DNA from: Actinomycetota bacterium
Lineage (GTDB): Bacteria > Actinomycetota > Acidimicrobiia > Acidimicrobiales > Iamiaceae
Reading direction: 5' to 3'
DNA length: 64,000 nt
Assembly: GCA_019639075.1 (NCBI GenBank)
Contig: JAHBSO010000001.1
Location: 1 to 64,000 of the forward strand
Under the pieces are notes generated by a model. It had not been told where the DNA came from. It saw nothing but the letters and a program-made list of their open reading frames with translations, and did not search any database. Positions 41,359-50,450 of the stretch are shown piece by piece. Made by a program: the position numbers and the translations under genes. How positions within the stretch are numbered: position 1 is the first letter of the stretch; each line of letters starts with the position of its first letter.

Positions 41359-42426
41359 ATGAAGGCCATCGTCTGGACCGGGCAGATCGAGGTGCGCGAC
41401 GACGTCGAGGTGCGCGACCTGCGCCCCGACGAGGTGCGGGTGCGCATCCACGCCGCCGGGCTCTGCCACAGCGACGTGAGCGTGGTGAACGGGACCATCC
41501 CGTTCCCGACCCCGGCCGTCATGGGCCACGAGGGCGCCGGCGTCGTCGAGGCCGTGGGCCCGGCGGTGAAGAAGGTGAAGGAGGGCGACCACGTCGTGCT
41601 CACCACCCTCGGCAACTGCGGCACCTGCGACGCCTGCGACCGGGGTCGCCCGACGCACTGCCGCGACACCGCCGGCAAGCTCTCCCGCCCCTTCACCGTC
41701 GGCGGCGACAAGGCGTTCCAGTTCGCCAACGCGGGCGTGTTCTCCGAGGTCACCGTCGTGAAGGAGACCCAGGCCGTGGTGATCGACCCCGAGGTGCCGC
41801 TCACCTCGGCCTCGCTCATCGGCTGCGCCGTGCTGACGGGCACCGGCGCGGTGCTCAACCGGGCCAAGCCCGGCTTCGGTGACACCGCGCTCGTCATCGG
41901 CATCGGCGGCATCGGCCTCAACGTGCTCCAGGGCCTCGTCGTCGCCGGTTGCTCGACGATCATCGCCGTCGACGCCAACCCGGCGAAGGAGGCCGCGTCG
42001 CGGCTGTTCGGCGCCACCCACTTCATCGCCGCCGGCGACGGGGTCGACACGGTCGAGGCCGTGAAGGAGATCTGCCCGAACGGCGTCGACCACGCCTTCG
42101 AGTGCGTGGGTCACCCGGCGCTCATCCGCCAGGCCATCGACACGCTCGACTGGGGCGGCAACTGCGTGCTCCTCGGCGTGCCGAAGTTCGGCAGCGAGGC
42201 GTCGTTCGTCGTGAACACGCTCTACAACGACAAGTCGATCCTCGGCTGCCGCTACGGCTCGTCGCGGCCCCACCACGACATCCCCCGCTACATCGAGCTC
42301 TACAAGACGGGCCGGTTCAAGCTCGACGAGCTGGTGTCGGCCACCTTCGCCCCCGAGGCGGTGCAGGACGCGCTCGACGCGATGCACGGCGGGGCGCTCA
42401 ACCGGGCCGTCCTCACCTTCGCCTGA
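41359..42426 (+). CDS. Zinc-dependent alcohol dehydrogenase
   Basis: A 355-residue medium-chain dehydrogenase. The catalytic zinc ligands are C36 (GLCHSD) and H57-E58 (GHEGAG), the structural zinc cysteines are C87, C90, C93 and C101 (GNCGTCDACDRGRPTHC), and the Rossmann motif is GIGGIGLNVL. The pattern resembles the class III / NDMA-type actinobacterial enzymes, but cofactor use cannot be read. GAGGAACACC precedes the ATG, and it follows the aldehyde dehydrogenase on one unit. Confidence 0.92.
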   Translation: MKAIVWTGQIEVRDDVEVRDLRPDEVRVRIHAAGLCHSDVSVVNGTIPFPTPAVMGHEGAGVVEAVGPAVKKVKEGDHVVLTTLGNCGTCDACDRGRPTHCRDTAGKLSRPFTVGGDKAFQFANAGVFSEVTVVKETQAVVIDPEVPLTSASLIGCAVLTGTGAVLNRAKPGFGDTALVIGIGGIGLNVLQGLVVAGCSTIIAVDANPAKEAASRLFGATHFIAAGDGVDTVEAVKEICPNGVDHAFECVGHPALIRQAIDTLDWGGNCVLLGVPKFGSEASFVVNTLYNDKSILGCRYGSSRPHHDIPRYIELYKTGRFKLDELVSATFAPEAVQDALDAMHGGALNRAVLTFA

Positions 42427-42435
42427 TCGAGTCTG

Positions 42436-42600
42436 TTCCTCGAGCGAGCGGAGCGAGTCGAGAGGCCGGGCTTCGACTGCGCTCGCTGGCGCTCGCTCCG
42501 CTCAACCAACGGCCTCTGTTCCTTGAGCGCCCTTCGACTTCGTTCGCTGCGCTCACTCCGCTCAGGAGCCGCGGAGCGAGTCGAAAGGCCGGGCTCCGCT
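42436..42600. repeat. Family-A repeat cluster at a convergent junction
   Basis: At least four units in alternating orientation: CTCGAGCGAGCGGAGCGAGT at about 42440-42460, CTTCGACTGCGCTCGCTGGC then GCTCGCTCCGCTCAACCAAC near 42470-42510, CCTTCGACTTCGTTCGCTGC then GCTCACTCCGCTCAGG near 42533-42568, and GCGGAGCGAGTCGAAAGG near 42570-42587. Opposite units can pair with each other. They fill the space between the convergent alcohol dehydrogenase and ABC exporter genes. Confidence 0.8.
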
Positions 42601-44429
42601 CAACCGTCGGTGGCGGTGACGGCGGCTTCGCCGGTCTGGACCCGCCAGAGGGCGGCGTAGAGGCCGCCGCTGGCCAGCAGCTCCTCGTGGGTTCCGGACT
42701 CGGTCACCCGGCCGGCCTCCACGACGTGGATGCGGTCGGCGTGGCGGACCGTCGACAGCCGGTGCGCGATCACGATCGTGGTCCGCCCCTCGGCCACCTT
42801 CTCCAGCGAGCGCTGGATCGCCGCCTCGGTCTCGTTGTCGACGGCGGAGGTGGCCTCGTCGAGGATCAGGATCCGGGGATCGCGCAGGATCGCCCGGGCG
42901 ATCGTGAGGCGCTGGCGCTGCCCGCCCGAGAGCTTGATGCCCCGCTCGCCGACCAGGCTGTCGTAGCCGTCGGGCATGGCCTCGACGAAGTGCGACGCCT
43001 CGGCCAGCTCGGCCGCCCGGCGGACCTCCTCGTCGGTGGCATCGGGCCGGCCGTAGCGCAGGTTCTCGGCGACCGAGCCGTCGAAGAGGAAGACGTCCTG
43101 GGCGACGAACCCGGTGGCGCCGCGCAGCGACGTGAACGTCAGCGAGTCGATCGGGTGCCCGTCGACCGAGATGGTGCCCGACGTCGGCTCGTACAGCCGC
43201 AGCAGCAGCTTCACGATCGTCGACTTCCCGGACCCGGTCGAGCCGACGATGGCGTGCGACTCGCCGGCGGGCACGTCGATCGACAGCCCCCGCAGCACCT
43301 CGGGGCCGTCGCCGTAGTGGAACCGGACGTCGTCGAAGCGGACCGCCCCGTGCACCGGTTCGGGCAGGTCGGTCGCCCCGGCGACGATCGTCGGCTCGGT
43401 CTCGAGCAGCCCGTAGATGCGCCGGCACGACGCCATCGCCCGCTGGTAGAGGTCGAGCGTCTCGCCCAGCTCGGTCAACGGCCACAGCAGGCGCTGGGTC
43501 ATGTAGACGAGCACCGAGAACAGGCCGACCGCGAGGTCGCCGTGCAGCGCGGCCCGCCCGCCGACGACGAGCGTCATCGTGAACCCGGCGAGGATCGCCA
43601 TGCGGATGAGCGGGATGAACGCGCTCGACAGCCGGATCGCCTCCTTGTTGGCCTCGCCGTACCGGACGCTCTCGGCCGTGACCCGCTCGACGTCGCGCCG
43701 CTCGCCGTTGAACGCCTTGATCGTGGCGATGCCGCCCAGGCTGTTCGTGAGGGTGTCGGCGATGCGCCCGGCGGCGTCCCGCACCGCGTCGTAGCGGGGC
43801 TCGAGGCGCTTCTGGTACCGCAACGACCCGAGCACGATGATCGGGATGGGCAGGAACGCGAGCAGGGTGAGGGTGGGGGAGATCACGAGGAAGACCGCCC
43901 CGACGAGCACCACGTTGGCGGCGGTGATCACCAACCGGTCGGCCCCGACGTCGAGGAACCGCTCCAGTTGGTTGACGTCGTCGTTGAGCACGGCCATGAG
44001 CCCCCCGGACGTGTGGTCCTCGAAGTAGGCCATCTCGAGCGACTGGATGTGCTCGTAGGCCTCCATGCGGGTCTCGTGCTGGATCGCCTGGGCCAGGTTC
44101 CGCCACGTGACCTGGGCGATGTAGTCGGTCAGCGATTCGGCGATCCAGATCACGACGGTGATGGCCGCCAGGGCGGTCAGCTGCTCGAAGCGGTCCTCGG
44201 AGCCGATCAGCCGGCCCACGAACGACCGATCCTGGTTGACGACCACGTCGACCGCGGCGCCGATGAGCAGCTCGGGCGCGATGTCGCACAGCTTGTTCAG
44301 CACCGACATCACGGTGGCGAACACCATCTGGCGGCGGTGGCTGCTGGCGTGGCGCCACAGGTTCCGAAGCGGCGGGACCTCCGACGACCGGATGGTGGTC
44401 GGAGCGGATCGGGGGGTGCTCGTGGACAC
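42600..44429 (-). CDS. ABC exporter, fused permease-ATPase
   Basis: A 609-residue half-transporter. The permease domain has about six membrane helices (30-335), with the coupling-helix region YFEDHTSGGLMAVLNDDVNQ typical of MsbA/MDR-type exporters. The ATPase has Walker A VGSTGSGKST, Q-loop FVAQDVFLF, signature KLSGGQRQR, Walker B ILILDEATSAVD and the H-switch IVIAHRLS. It probably works as a homodimer for lipid or drug export. The start is set at GTG 44429. A 160-base divergent gap separates it from the DUF1800 gene, with no recognisable signal. Confidence 0.9.
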   Translation of the reverse strand: MSTSTPRSAPTTIRSSEVPPLRNLWRHASSHRRQMVFATVMSVLNKLCDIAPELLIGAAVDVVVNQDRSFVGRLIGSEDRFEQLTALAAITVVIWIAESLTDYIAQVTWRNLAQAIQHETRMEAYEHIQSLEMAYFEDHTSGGLMAVLNDDVNQLERFLDVGADRLVITAANVVLVGAVFLVISPTLTLLAFLPIPIIVLGSLRYQKRLEPRYDAVRDAAGRIADTLTNSLGGIATIKAFNGERRDVERVTAESVRYGEANKEAIRLSSAFIPLIRMAILAGFTMTLVVGGRAALHGDLAVGLFSVLVYMTQRLLWPLTELGETLDLYQRAMASCRRIYGLLETEPTIVAGATDLPEPVHGAVRFDDVRFHYGDGPEVLRGLSIDVPAGESHAIVGSTGSGKSTIVKLLLRLYEPTSGTISVDGHPIDSLTFTSLRGATGFVAQDVFLFDGSVAENLRYGRPDATDEEVRRAAELAEASHFVEAMPDGYDSLVGERGIKLSGGQRQRLTIARAILRDPRILILDEATSAVDNETEAAIQRSLEKVAEGRTTIVIAHRLSTVRHADRIHVVEAGRVTESGTHEELLASGGLYAALWRVQTGEAAVTATDG

Positions 44430-44589
44430 GTCGGCCGACGATACGGGTTGCGATCCCTTGCTCCACCAAGGGTTCGGCACGGCGGGCTCAAGGCGACCGG
44501 CCCTCGTGCCGATGGACGGGGCGGGAGGGTGAGGTGGATCGCCTCGACGTCCTCCCGTCCGCCCGCATCCCCGACCCCCTCGCGACCCC

Positions 44590-45909
44590 ATGCCCATCTC
44601 ACGACTCGACGCAGGGCACCTCCTCCGCCGCTCCGGCTTCGCCGCCCGCCCCGCCGACATCGACCGGCTCACCGCGTCGGCGTCCTGGGAGGCCGCGGTG
44701 GACTCGGTGCTCGACACCTCGGCCGCTCCCGGACCGGTGGTGCCGTCGGTGACCGGTGACGGCTCGATGGAGATGTGGGAGGTGCGGGTCGAGCTGATGA
44801 AGTACTGGATCGAGCGGATGCGGACGACGCCCTGCCCGATCGTCGAGAAGATGGCCCTCTTCTTCCACGGCCACCACTTCACGAGCTCGTGGAGCAAGCG
44901 GGCCGACCCGGTGCTCGCCTGGAACCAGATCGAGCTCTTCCGGGCGAACGCCCTCGGCGACCTGCACCAGCTCGCCCAGCAGGTGGCGATCGACCCCTGG
45001 ATGCTCTGGTACCTCGACAACGGCGAGAACAAGTACCCGAGCCGGGTGAACGAGAACTTCGGCCGCGAGCTGCTCGAGATGTTCACCGTCGGGAAGGGGA
45101 ACTTCACCGAGACCGACGTCGTGGCCATGACCCGGGCCTGGACCGGCCACAACCTCGAGTCGGGTGGCTCGACGTACCGGTTCGACCCCGCGGCGCACGA
45201 CAGCGGGTCCAAGACCCTGTTCGGGATCACCCAGGACTGGGACGGACCGGCGGCGCTCACCGAGGCCCTCCGGGGCAGCGGGGCCGTCGCGTCCTCGGTC
45301 AACTTCGTCCGCAAGCTGTGGGCCTACCTGGTCGGGACCGAACCGTCGACCGAGGCCGTCCAGGCCCTCGCGTCGGAGTTCCGTTCGTCGGGGCTGTCGC
45401 TGCGGGCGCTGGTGCGGGCGATCTTCCTGCACCCGGACTTCCGGACCGCAGCGGCCTACGCCGGGCGCGTGAAGTCGCCGGTCGAGTGGTTCGTCTCGTT
45501 GACGGCGGTGCTCGACGTCCACGTCGACGTGTCCAAGCCCCAGTGGTGGGTCGTGCCGATGGGCCAGGACCTCTTCCGTCCCCCGAACGTGGCCGGCTGG
45601 GGCCACAACGAGTACTGGATCAACGCGTCGGGTTGGTGGCGCAGGGCCGAGTGCGCCCGGTGGCTCTGCTACCAGATGGTCGACCCGAACCTGCCCTACA
45701 ACCGCTTCCCGGAGATCACCTCCTCGGCGGACCCGGCCTTCGTCGTCGACCTCGTGTTCGGGGCGTTCGGCCTCGATGGACCGTCGCCCATGACGCGCAA
45801 GGTCGTCGAGGACTGGGCCCGGTCGGTGTCGGGCACCTGGCACGGCTCCTCGATGCGGTACTTCTCGATCGTGATGGCGGCGATGTCGCCCGACTTCAAC
45901 ATCGGATGA
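44590..45909 (+). CDS. DUF1800 family protein
   Basis: A 439-residue protein spanning a full DUF1800. Landmarks: HLLRRSGFAARPADIDRL, MALFFHGHHFTS with the family's H-x-H, NFGRELLEMFTVGKGNFTET, DVVAMTRAWTGH, SVNFVRKLWAYLVG and the late FRPPNVAGWGHNEYWIN. No signal peptide is obvious. DUF1800 genes are typically paired with DUF1501 genes, as here (ATGA overlap with the next gene). The function of the pair is not established. Confidence 0.88.
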   Translation: MPISRLDAGHLLRRSGFAARPADIDRLTASASWEAAVDSVLDTSAAPGPVVPSVTGDGSMEMWEVRVELMKYWIERMRTTPCPIVEKMALFFHGHHFTSSWSKRADPVLAWNQIELFRANALGDLHQLAQQVAIDPWMLWYLDNGENKYPSRVNENFGRELLEMFTVGKGNFTETDVVAMTRAWTGHNLESGGSTYRFDPAAHDSGSKTLFGITQDWDGPAALTEALRGSGAVASSVNFVRKLWAYLVGTEPSTEAVQALASEFRSSGLSLRALVRAIFLHPDFRTAAAYAGRVKSPVEWFVSLTAVLDVHVDVSKPQWWVVPMGQDLFRPPNVAGWGHNEYWINASGWWRRAECARWLCYQMVDPNLPYNRFPEITSSADPAFVVDLVFGAFGLDGPSPMTRKVVEDWARSVSGTWHGSSMRYFSIVMAAMSPDFNIG

Positions 45910-47933
45910 GCGCCATGGACCCGAACTTCCCACCTGAGATGCGACCGGCCATCGACCGGCTCGGACCGGACCCCGAGTTCGAGGAGATCCGGGATGCGCT
46001 GAACCTGCCCGTCGACGAGCACGCCTTCGGCCGCCGCACGTTCTTCAAGGCCGCCCTCGCCGCCGGCGGCGCGTCCGCGCTCACCTTCGGACCGCTCGCG
46101 AAGGTCGCCGCCGCGGAGTCCGAGCCCCTCGACTCCGGCGACACGATCCTCGTCATCGTGCAGCTCGGCGGCGGCAACGACGGGCTGAACATGGTCGGAC
46201 CCTTCGCGGACCCCGCGTACGCGGCGCTGCGACCGAAGACGTCGGTCGCCGCCGGGTCCCACGCCCTCGGCGCCGGCAGCCTGTCGTTCCACCCCGGCCT
46301 GCCCAAGCTCGCGGCGCGCTACGGAGCGGGCAAGGTCGCCGTGGTCCAGGGGGTCGGCAACCCCGACCTCGACCACAGCCACTTCTCGTCGATGTCGACC
46401 TGGATGGCCGGGACGACCGGCACCAGCCGGATGAACGGCTGGCTCGGCCGGTACCTCGACACGCTTCCAGACGCCGACCGGGGTTTCCGCTGCGCCAGCG
46501 TCGACGGCACGATCCCGCTGCACCTGGTGGGCGACCGTTCCCAGGTGTCGGCGATCGGCGAGCAGCTCCCGTTCGGCGCCGAGCGCGACAACGGCGCCAA
46601 GCTCGCGCTCTACGACGGGCTGCGGGCCTTCGGTGCCCAGTCGACCGGGCTCGGCCCGATCGCCGACGCGATCGCGACGATGGACCGCGACTCGATCGAC
46701 CTGTCCCGCGAGTTCGCCCGGATGGGCACCCCGTCGACCGAGGGCCAGTCGCTGACCCGTCAGCTGTGCACCGCGGCGAGGATCATCAACCTCAACGTCG
46801 GCACGCGGGTGCTGAACGCGACGTTGGCGTCCTTCGACACCCATCGGAACCAGGGCTGGACCCATAACTTCCTGCTCTCGGACCTGGACGAGGCGGTCGA
46901 CGTCTTCTACCGGACGCTCGATCCCAAGTGGGCCGACCAGGTCGTGATCATGACGTTCTCGGAGTTCGGTCGCCGGGCGGGCGACAACGGCTCGGGGACC
47001 GACCACGGGACCTCCGCCCCGCTCCTCGTGATCGGCGACCGCGTCCGCGGGGGCCTCCACGGCCAGTACCCGTCGCTGGTCGATCTCGACGAACGTGGCG
47101 ACCTCGCGGTGACCACGGACTTCCGGTCGGTCTACGCCTCGGTGCTGGCCCGGTGGCTCGGGGGCGACCCAGGTACGTTGCTGGGCGGCTCGTACCCCGA
47201 GCTCGACCTGTTCGCGTCCGACCCGCCGAAGCCGACGACCGGCCCCGCCCTGGCGCCCGACACGCGGTTCGAGCCGTTCGCCGACGCGGTCAAGTTCGTG
47301 ATCCAGCAGTTCCACGACTTCCGCCAGGTGCACCCCACCGACACCGAGATCGCGAACTGGGGCAACCTCGTGCACTGGGGGCTCTGGTCCATCCCGGTGA
47401 CGCTGGACCAGATCTACCGCAAGTCGGACCTGTCGACCCTCGGCATCGAGGTCGCGCGGGTCGGTTGGATGGGTGGCGGTGCGGCGCCGGAGCCCGAGGA
47501 CGTCTGGCGGTGGACGAAGATGCGGCGCGCCGGTCAGCCGCTCCTCGACGTCGCGACCGAGGTGGTCGCCTCCGCCCGCTGGCGGGCCCGCTACGGGAAG
47601 TTGTGGGGCACGACGCTGATCAGGACGGTGCACGCCGACCTGATGAAGATGCCCGCACCCGACGACTTCCTCGCCGCCTGGCAACCGCGGTTCGCCCGCG
47701 AGAACGACGCGAACGCCGCGGCCATGCTGACCGAACTGGCGATGACGGCGCGGGCGCAGTTCCTCTACTTCAACATGGCCCGCGTGTCCACGGTGTTCAC
47801 GGCGATGCTGAAGCGGCCGCCGGGGCAGGAGCAGAGCGAGCAGTGGGCGTCGCTCCTCAACGGTGGCTTCGACGTGAAGTTCCTCTTCCAGACGGTCTTC
47901 CAATCTCCCGAGTACCGGGCCCGGTTCGCCTGA
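45906..47933 (+). CDS. DUF1501 protein with Tat signal and C-terminal DUF4214-like domain
   Basis: A 675-residue protein. It has a twin-arginine signal FGRRTFFKAALAAGGASALT (RR at 43-44), so it should be exported folded. A DUF1501 (sulfatase-like superfamily) core covers about 75-420 (LVIVQLGGGNDGLNMVGPFA, HFSSMSTWM, MTFSEFGRRAGDNGSGTDHG). The C-terminal region from about 445 contains two DUF4214-like units (VIQQFHDFRQVHPTDTEIAN; and VFTAMLKRPPGQEQSEQWAS ending in SPEYRARF). DUF4214 is best known from surface-layer and exported adhesive proteins. The DUF1501-DUF4214 fusion is unusual to me. Confidence 0.82.
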   Translation: MSAMDPNFPPEMRPAIDRLGPDPEFEEIRDALNLPVDEHAFGRRTFFKAALAAGGASALTFGPLAKVAAAESEPLDSGDTILVIVQLGGGNDGLNMVGPFADPAYAALRPKTSVAAGSHALGAGSLSFHPGLPKLAARYGAGKVAVVQGVGNPDLDHSHFSSMSTWMAGTTGTSRMNGWLGRYLDTLPDADRGFRCASVDGTIPLHLVGDRSQVSAIGEQLPFGAERDNGAKLALYDGLRAFGAQSTGLGPIADAIATMDRDSIDLSREFARMGTPSTEGQSLTRQLCTAARIINLNVGTRVLNATLASFDTHRNQGWTHNFLLSDLDEAVDVFYRTLDPKWADQVVIMTFSEFGRRAGDNGSGTDHGTSAPLLVIGDRVRGGLHGQYPSLVDLDERGDLAVTTDFRSVYASVLARWLGGDPGTLLGGSYPELDLFASDPPKPTTGPALAPDTRFEPFADAVKFVIQQFHDFRQVHPTDTEIANWGNLVHWGLWSIPVTLDQIYRKSDLSTLGIEVARVGWMGGGAAPEPEDVWRWTKMRRAGQPLLDVATEVVASARWRARYGKLWGTTLIRTVHADLMKMPAPDDFLAAWQPRFARENDANAAAMLTELAMTARAQFLYFNMARVSTVFTAMLKRPPGQEQSEQWASLLNGGFDVKFLFQTVFQSPEYRARFA

Positions 47934-47966
47934 CGGATCTGTGTCCCGGTGACCGGTCCTCCTAAG

Positions 47967-47985
47967 ATCTGACGACCAGTCAGAT
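47967..47985 (+). promoter_or_regulatory. CTGAC-N5-GTCAG palindrome, site 7
   Basis: ATCTGAC-GACCA-GTCAGAT, perfect seven-base arms, ending 23 bases before the ATG of the MFE2-type SDR. Confidence 0.77.
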
Positions 47986-48008
47986 TTCTTCGGAGGACGG
48001 ATTCCACC

Positions 48009-48920
48009 ATGGGCATGCTCGACGGCAAGGTCGCCATCGTCACCGGCGCGGGGCACGGCATCGGGCGCGGGCACGCGCTCGAGCTCGCGAAGCACGGGGC
48101 CAAGGTCGTCGTCAACGACCTCGGCGGCTCGGTCACCGGCGAGGGCACCGGCCGCGACGCCGACCTGACCGTCGACCTCATCACCAAGCGCGGCGGCGAG
48201 GCCGTCGCCAACTACGAGGACGTCGCCGACTACGAGGGCGCCGGCCGGATGATCGCCCAGGCCGTCGATGCGTTCGGCCGGATGGACGTGCTCGTGAACA
48301 ACGCCGGCATCGTGCGCGACGGCGCCATCTGGAACATGAGCGAGTCCGACTTCGACGCCGTCCTCCGGGTCCACGTCAAGGGCACCTGGGCCCCGTGCCA
48401 CCACGCCGCCCGCCACTGGCGCGAGCGGTCCAAGAACGGGGAATCCTTCACCGGTCGGGTGATCAACACCACCTCCGGCGCCGGCCTCGTCGGCAACTTC
48501 GGCCAGACCAACTACGCCACCGCCAAGGCCGGCATCGCCGGTCTGACCCAGACGCTCAGCCTCGAGCTCTACAAGCTCGGCGTCACCGTCAACTGCGTCG
48601 GCCCCGCCGCCGCCACCCGCATCACCGGCACCATGCCCGGCGCCCCCGAGGTGATCGAGGCCGACGACGTGCCCGAGGGCGAGTGGAACCGCATGGACCC
48701 GTCGGTGTCGTCGCCGCTCGTGGCCTGGTTGGCGTCGGACGAGTCGCAGATGGTGACCGGCCAGATCATCCGGGCCGTCGCCGAGAACATCATCCTCATG
48801 GAGGGCTGGAGCGACGGCGCCACGATCAACAACGGCGGCAAGCGCTGGGACGCCACCAAGCTCGGGATGCAGCTGGCCACCGACGTGTTCGGCACCCGCG
48901 CCCCCGGACTGCGCTACTGA
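48009..48920 (+). CDS. SDR of the MFE-2 type (3-hydroxyacyl-CoA dehydrogenase-like)
   Basis: A 303-residue SDR: TGAGHGIG (12-19), NDLGG after the second strand, NNAG (97-100), Y169-x3-K173 (NYATAKAG). The long VVVNDLGGSVTGEGTGRDAD insert and C-terminal extension match the dehydrogenase domain of peroxisomal-type multifunctional enzyme 2, which oxidises (3R)-hydroxyacyl-CoA in lipid and steroid side-chain beta-oxidation. CGGAGGA precedes the start and operator site 7 stands upstream. Confidence 0.87.
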   Translation: MGMLDGKVAIVTGAGHGIGRGHALELAKHGAKVVVNDLGGSVTGEGTGRDADLTVDLITKRGGEAVANYEDVADYEGAGRMIAQAVDAFGRMDVLVNNAGIVRDGAIWNMSESDFDAVLRVHVKGTWAPCHHAARHWRERSKNGESFTGRVINTTSGAGLVGNFGQTNYATAKAGIAGLTQTLSLELYKLGVTVNCVGPAAATRITGTMPGAPEVIEADDVPEGEWNRMDPSVSSPLVAWLASDESQMVTGQIIRAVAENIILMEGWSDGATINNGGKRWDATKLGMQLATDVFGTRAPGLRY

Positions 48921-48938
48921 TCGAGCGCTCGACGCATC

Positions 48939-48972
48939 CGCACACATCCGAGCGCTCACTCGGATGTGTGCG
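48939..48972. terminator. Perfect 14-base hairpin between SDR and NosD-like genes
   Basis: CGCACACATCCGAG and its exact complement enclose CGCTCA. It starts 18 bases after the SDR stop, so a termination role is reasonable, although no T-run follows. Because it also lies upstream of the NosD-like gene (ATG at 49039), an operator role cannot be excluded. Overlapping outer bases (GCATCC/GGATGC) extend the symmetry. Confidence 0.5.
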
Positions 48973-49038
48973 AGGATGCCGAGGACGAAGCAGCCGGCCC
49001 GTCGTCCGCCGACGGCCGCACAGGACAGGGGACCCCGC

Positions 49039-50448
49039 ATGACCGCACGTCGTACTCGATCGCTCCTCGCCGGAGTCGCGCTCCTGCTGGGCGCCTCGGC
49101 GCTCGCCGCGTGCGGGAGCAGCGACAGCTCCGACGGCGACAGCTCGGGCACCACCGAGGCCTCGGGCGAGGGCACCACGCTCGCGGTGCCGGGGGACTAC
49201 AAGACGATCCAGGCCGCCGTCGACGCCGCCTCGCCCGGCGACCTCGTCCTCGTCGACGAGGGCACCTACAACGAGGCCGTCGACGTCGAGACCGAGGACA
49301 TCACCATCCGCGGCGTCGACCGCAACAAGGTGATCCTCGACGGCGAGTTCAAGCTGGAGAACGGCATCCGGGTCCTCGAGACCGACGGCGTGGTCGTCGA
49401 GAACCTCACCGCCCGCAACTACAAGGCCAACGGGTTCTTCTGGACCGGTTCGGACCGCTACCGCGCGTCGTACGTCACCGCCTACCGCAACGGCGACTAC
49501 GGCATCTACGCCTTCGACGCCTACGACGGCCAGATCGACAACAGCCTCGGCTCGGGCAGCCCCGACGCCGGCGTGTACATCGGTGAGTGCTACAAGTGCA
49601 ACGCGGTCATCGACAACGTGATCTCGGAGAACAACGGCCTCGGCTACTCGGGGACGAACTCCGGCGGCGACCTCTACATCATCAACTCGACGTTCCGGAA
49701 CAACCGGGCCGGGATCGTGCCCAACTCCGGGTCCTACGAGCTCTGCTACCCGTCGCGCGGCACCACGATCATCGGCAACATCGTCCACGACAACAACAAC
49801 ACCGACGCCCCGGCGATCGACGTGGCGCTCCTCGCGCACGGCAACGGCATCCTGCTCGCCGGCGCCGTCGAGGCCGACGTCGAGCGCAACCTCGTCTACA
49901 ACCACGACCGGGGCGGCATCATCGCCGTGCCGTTCCCCGAGGAGGACGCCAACGACCTGCCGTTGGACAAGGACGAGTGGGACCGCCCCTGCGAGGAGAC
50001 CCGCAAGGACGACCTCGCCGACCCCGCCGACATCCCGGGCCTCGTGATCTGGCACCCGTGGGACAACACCGTCCGCGACAACGTCGTGTCGGACTCGGGC
50101 CTCGCCGACCTCGGCAGCGGCACCATCGACCTCGACGGCGAGATCACGACCGCCGACCTCGGCAACTGCTTCAGCGGCAACACGTACACCACCACCTCGC
50201 CGACCGACCTCGAGGCGCTCGCCCCGTGCGACGGCGAGGGCTCTGACGGTGACTGGGAGGCCGGGGCGTTCGACCTGCTCGTGCTGATGAACGAGAAGCC
50301 CGAGGCCCCGTCGGCCGACTCGTGGAAGACCCAGCCCGAGCCCGAGGACCAGCCGAACATGCCCGACGCCCGCACTGCGCCCGCCGTGAAGTTCGAGGGC
50401 CCGACCAAGCCGGACCTCGATGCCATCGAGGTGCCCGAGAAGCCCTGA
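49039..50448 (+). CDS. Lipoprotein with NosD-like right-handed beta-helix
   Basis: A 469-residue lipoprotein precursor: signal with lipobox SALAAC (C25), Ser/Thr/Asp/Gly linker, then a parallel beta-helix from about residue 50. It begins TLAVPGDYKTIQAAVDAASP, then GDLVLVDEGTYNE, the standard NosD/pectate-lyase-type first coil. Successive coils follow (IRVLETDGVVVENLTARNY, IDNVISENNGLGYSG, GIVPNSGSYELC, VERNLVYNHDRGGI). The C-terminal tail is Pro/Glu/Asp-rich. It probably sits on the outer face of the membrane and binds or processes a carbohydrate or surface polymer. A DUF1996 gene begins two bases after its stop. Confidence 0.82.
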   Translation: MTARRTRSLLAGVALLLGASALAACGSSDSSDGDSSGTTEASGEGTTLAVPGDYKTIQAAVDAASPGDLVLVDEGTYNEAVDVETEDITIRGVDRNKVILDGEFKLENGIRVLETDGVVVENLTARNYKANGFFWTGSDRYRASYVTAYRNGDYGIYAFDAYDGQIDNSLGSGSPDAGVYIGECYKCNAVIDNVISENNGLGYSGTNSGGDLYIINSTFRNNRAGIVPNSGSYELCYPSRGTTIIGNIVHDNNNTDAPAIDVALLAHGNGILLAGAVEADVERNLVYNHDRGGIIAVPFPEEDANDLPLDKDEWDRPCEETRKDDLADPADIPGLVIWHPWDNTVRDNVVSDSGLADLGSGTIDLDGEITTADLGNCFSGNTYTTTSPTDLEALAPCDGEGSDGDWEAGAFDLLVLMNEKPEAPSADSWKTQPEPEDQPNMPDARTAPAVKFEGPTKPDLDAIEVPEKP

Positions 50449-50450
50449 CC

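Noticed and set aside
45696..49178. A 1160-codon minus-strand open frame opposite DUF1501 and the MFE2-type SDR
   Set aside because: Same GC-driven antisense effect; the opposite strand holds well-recognised proteins with ribosome sites and overlaps.
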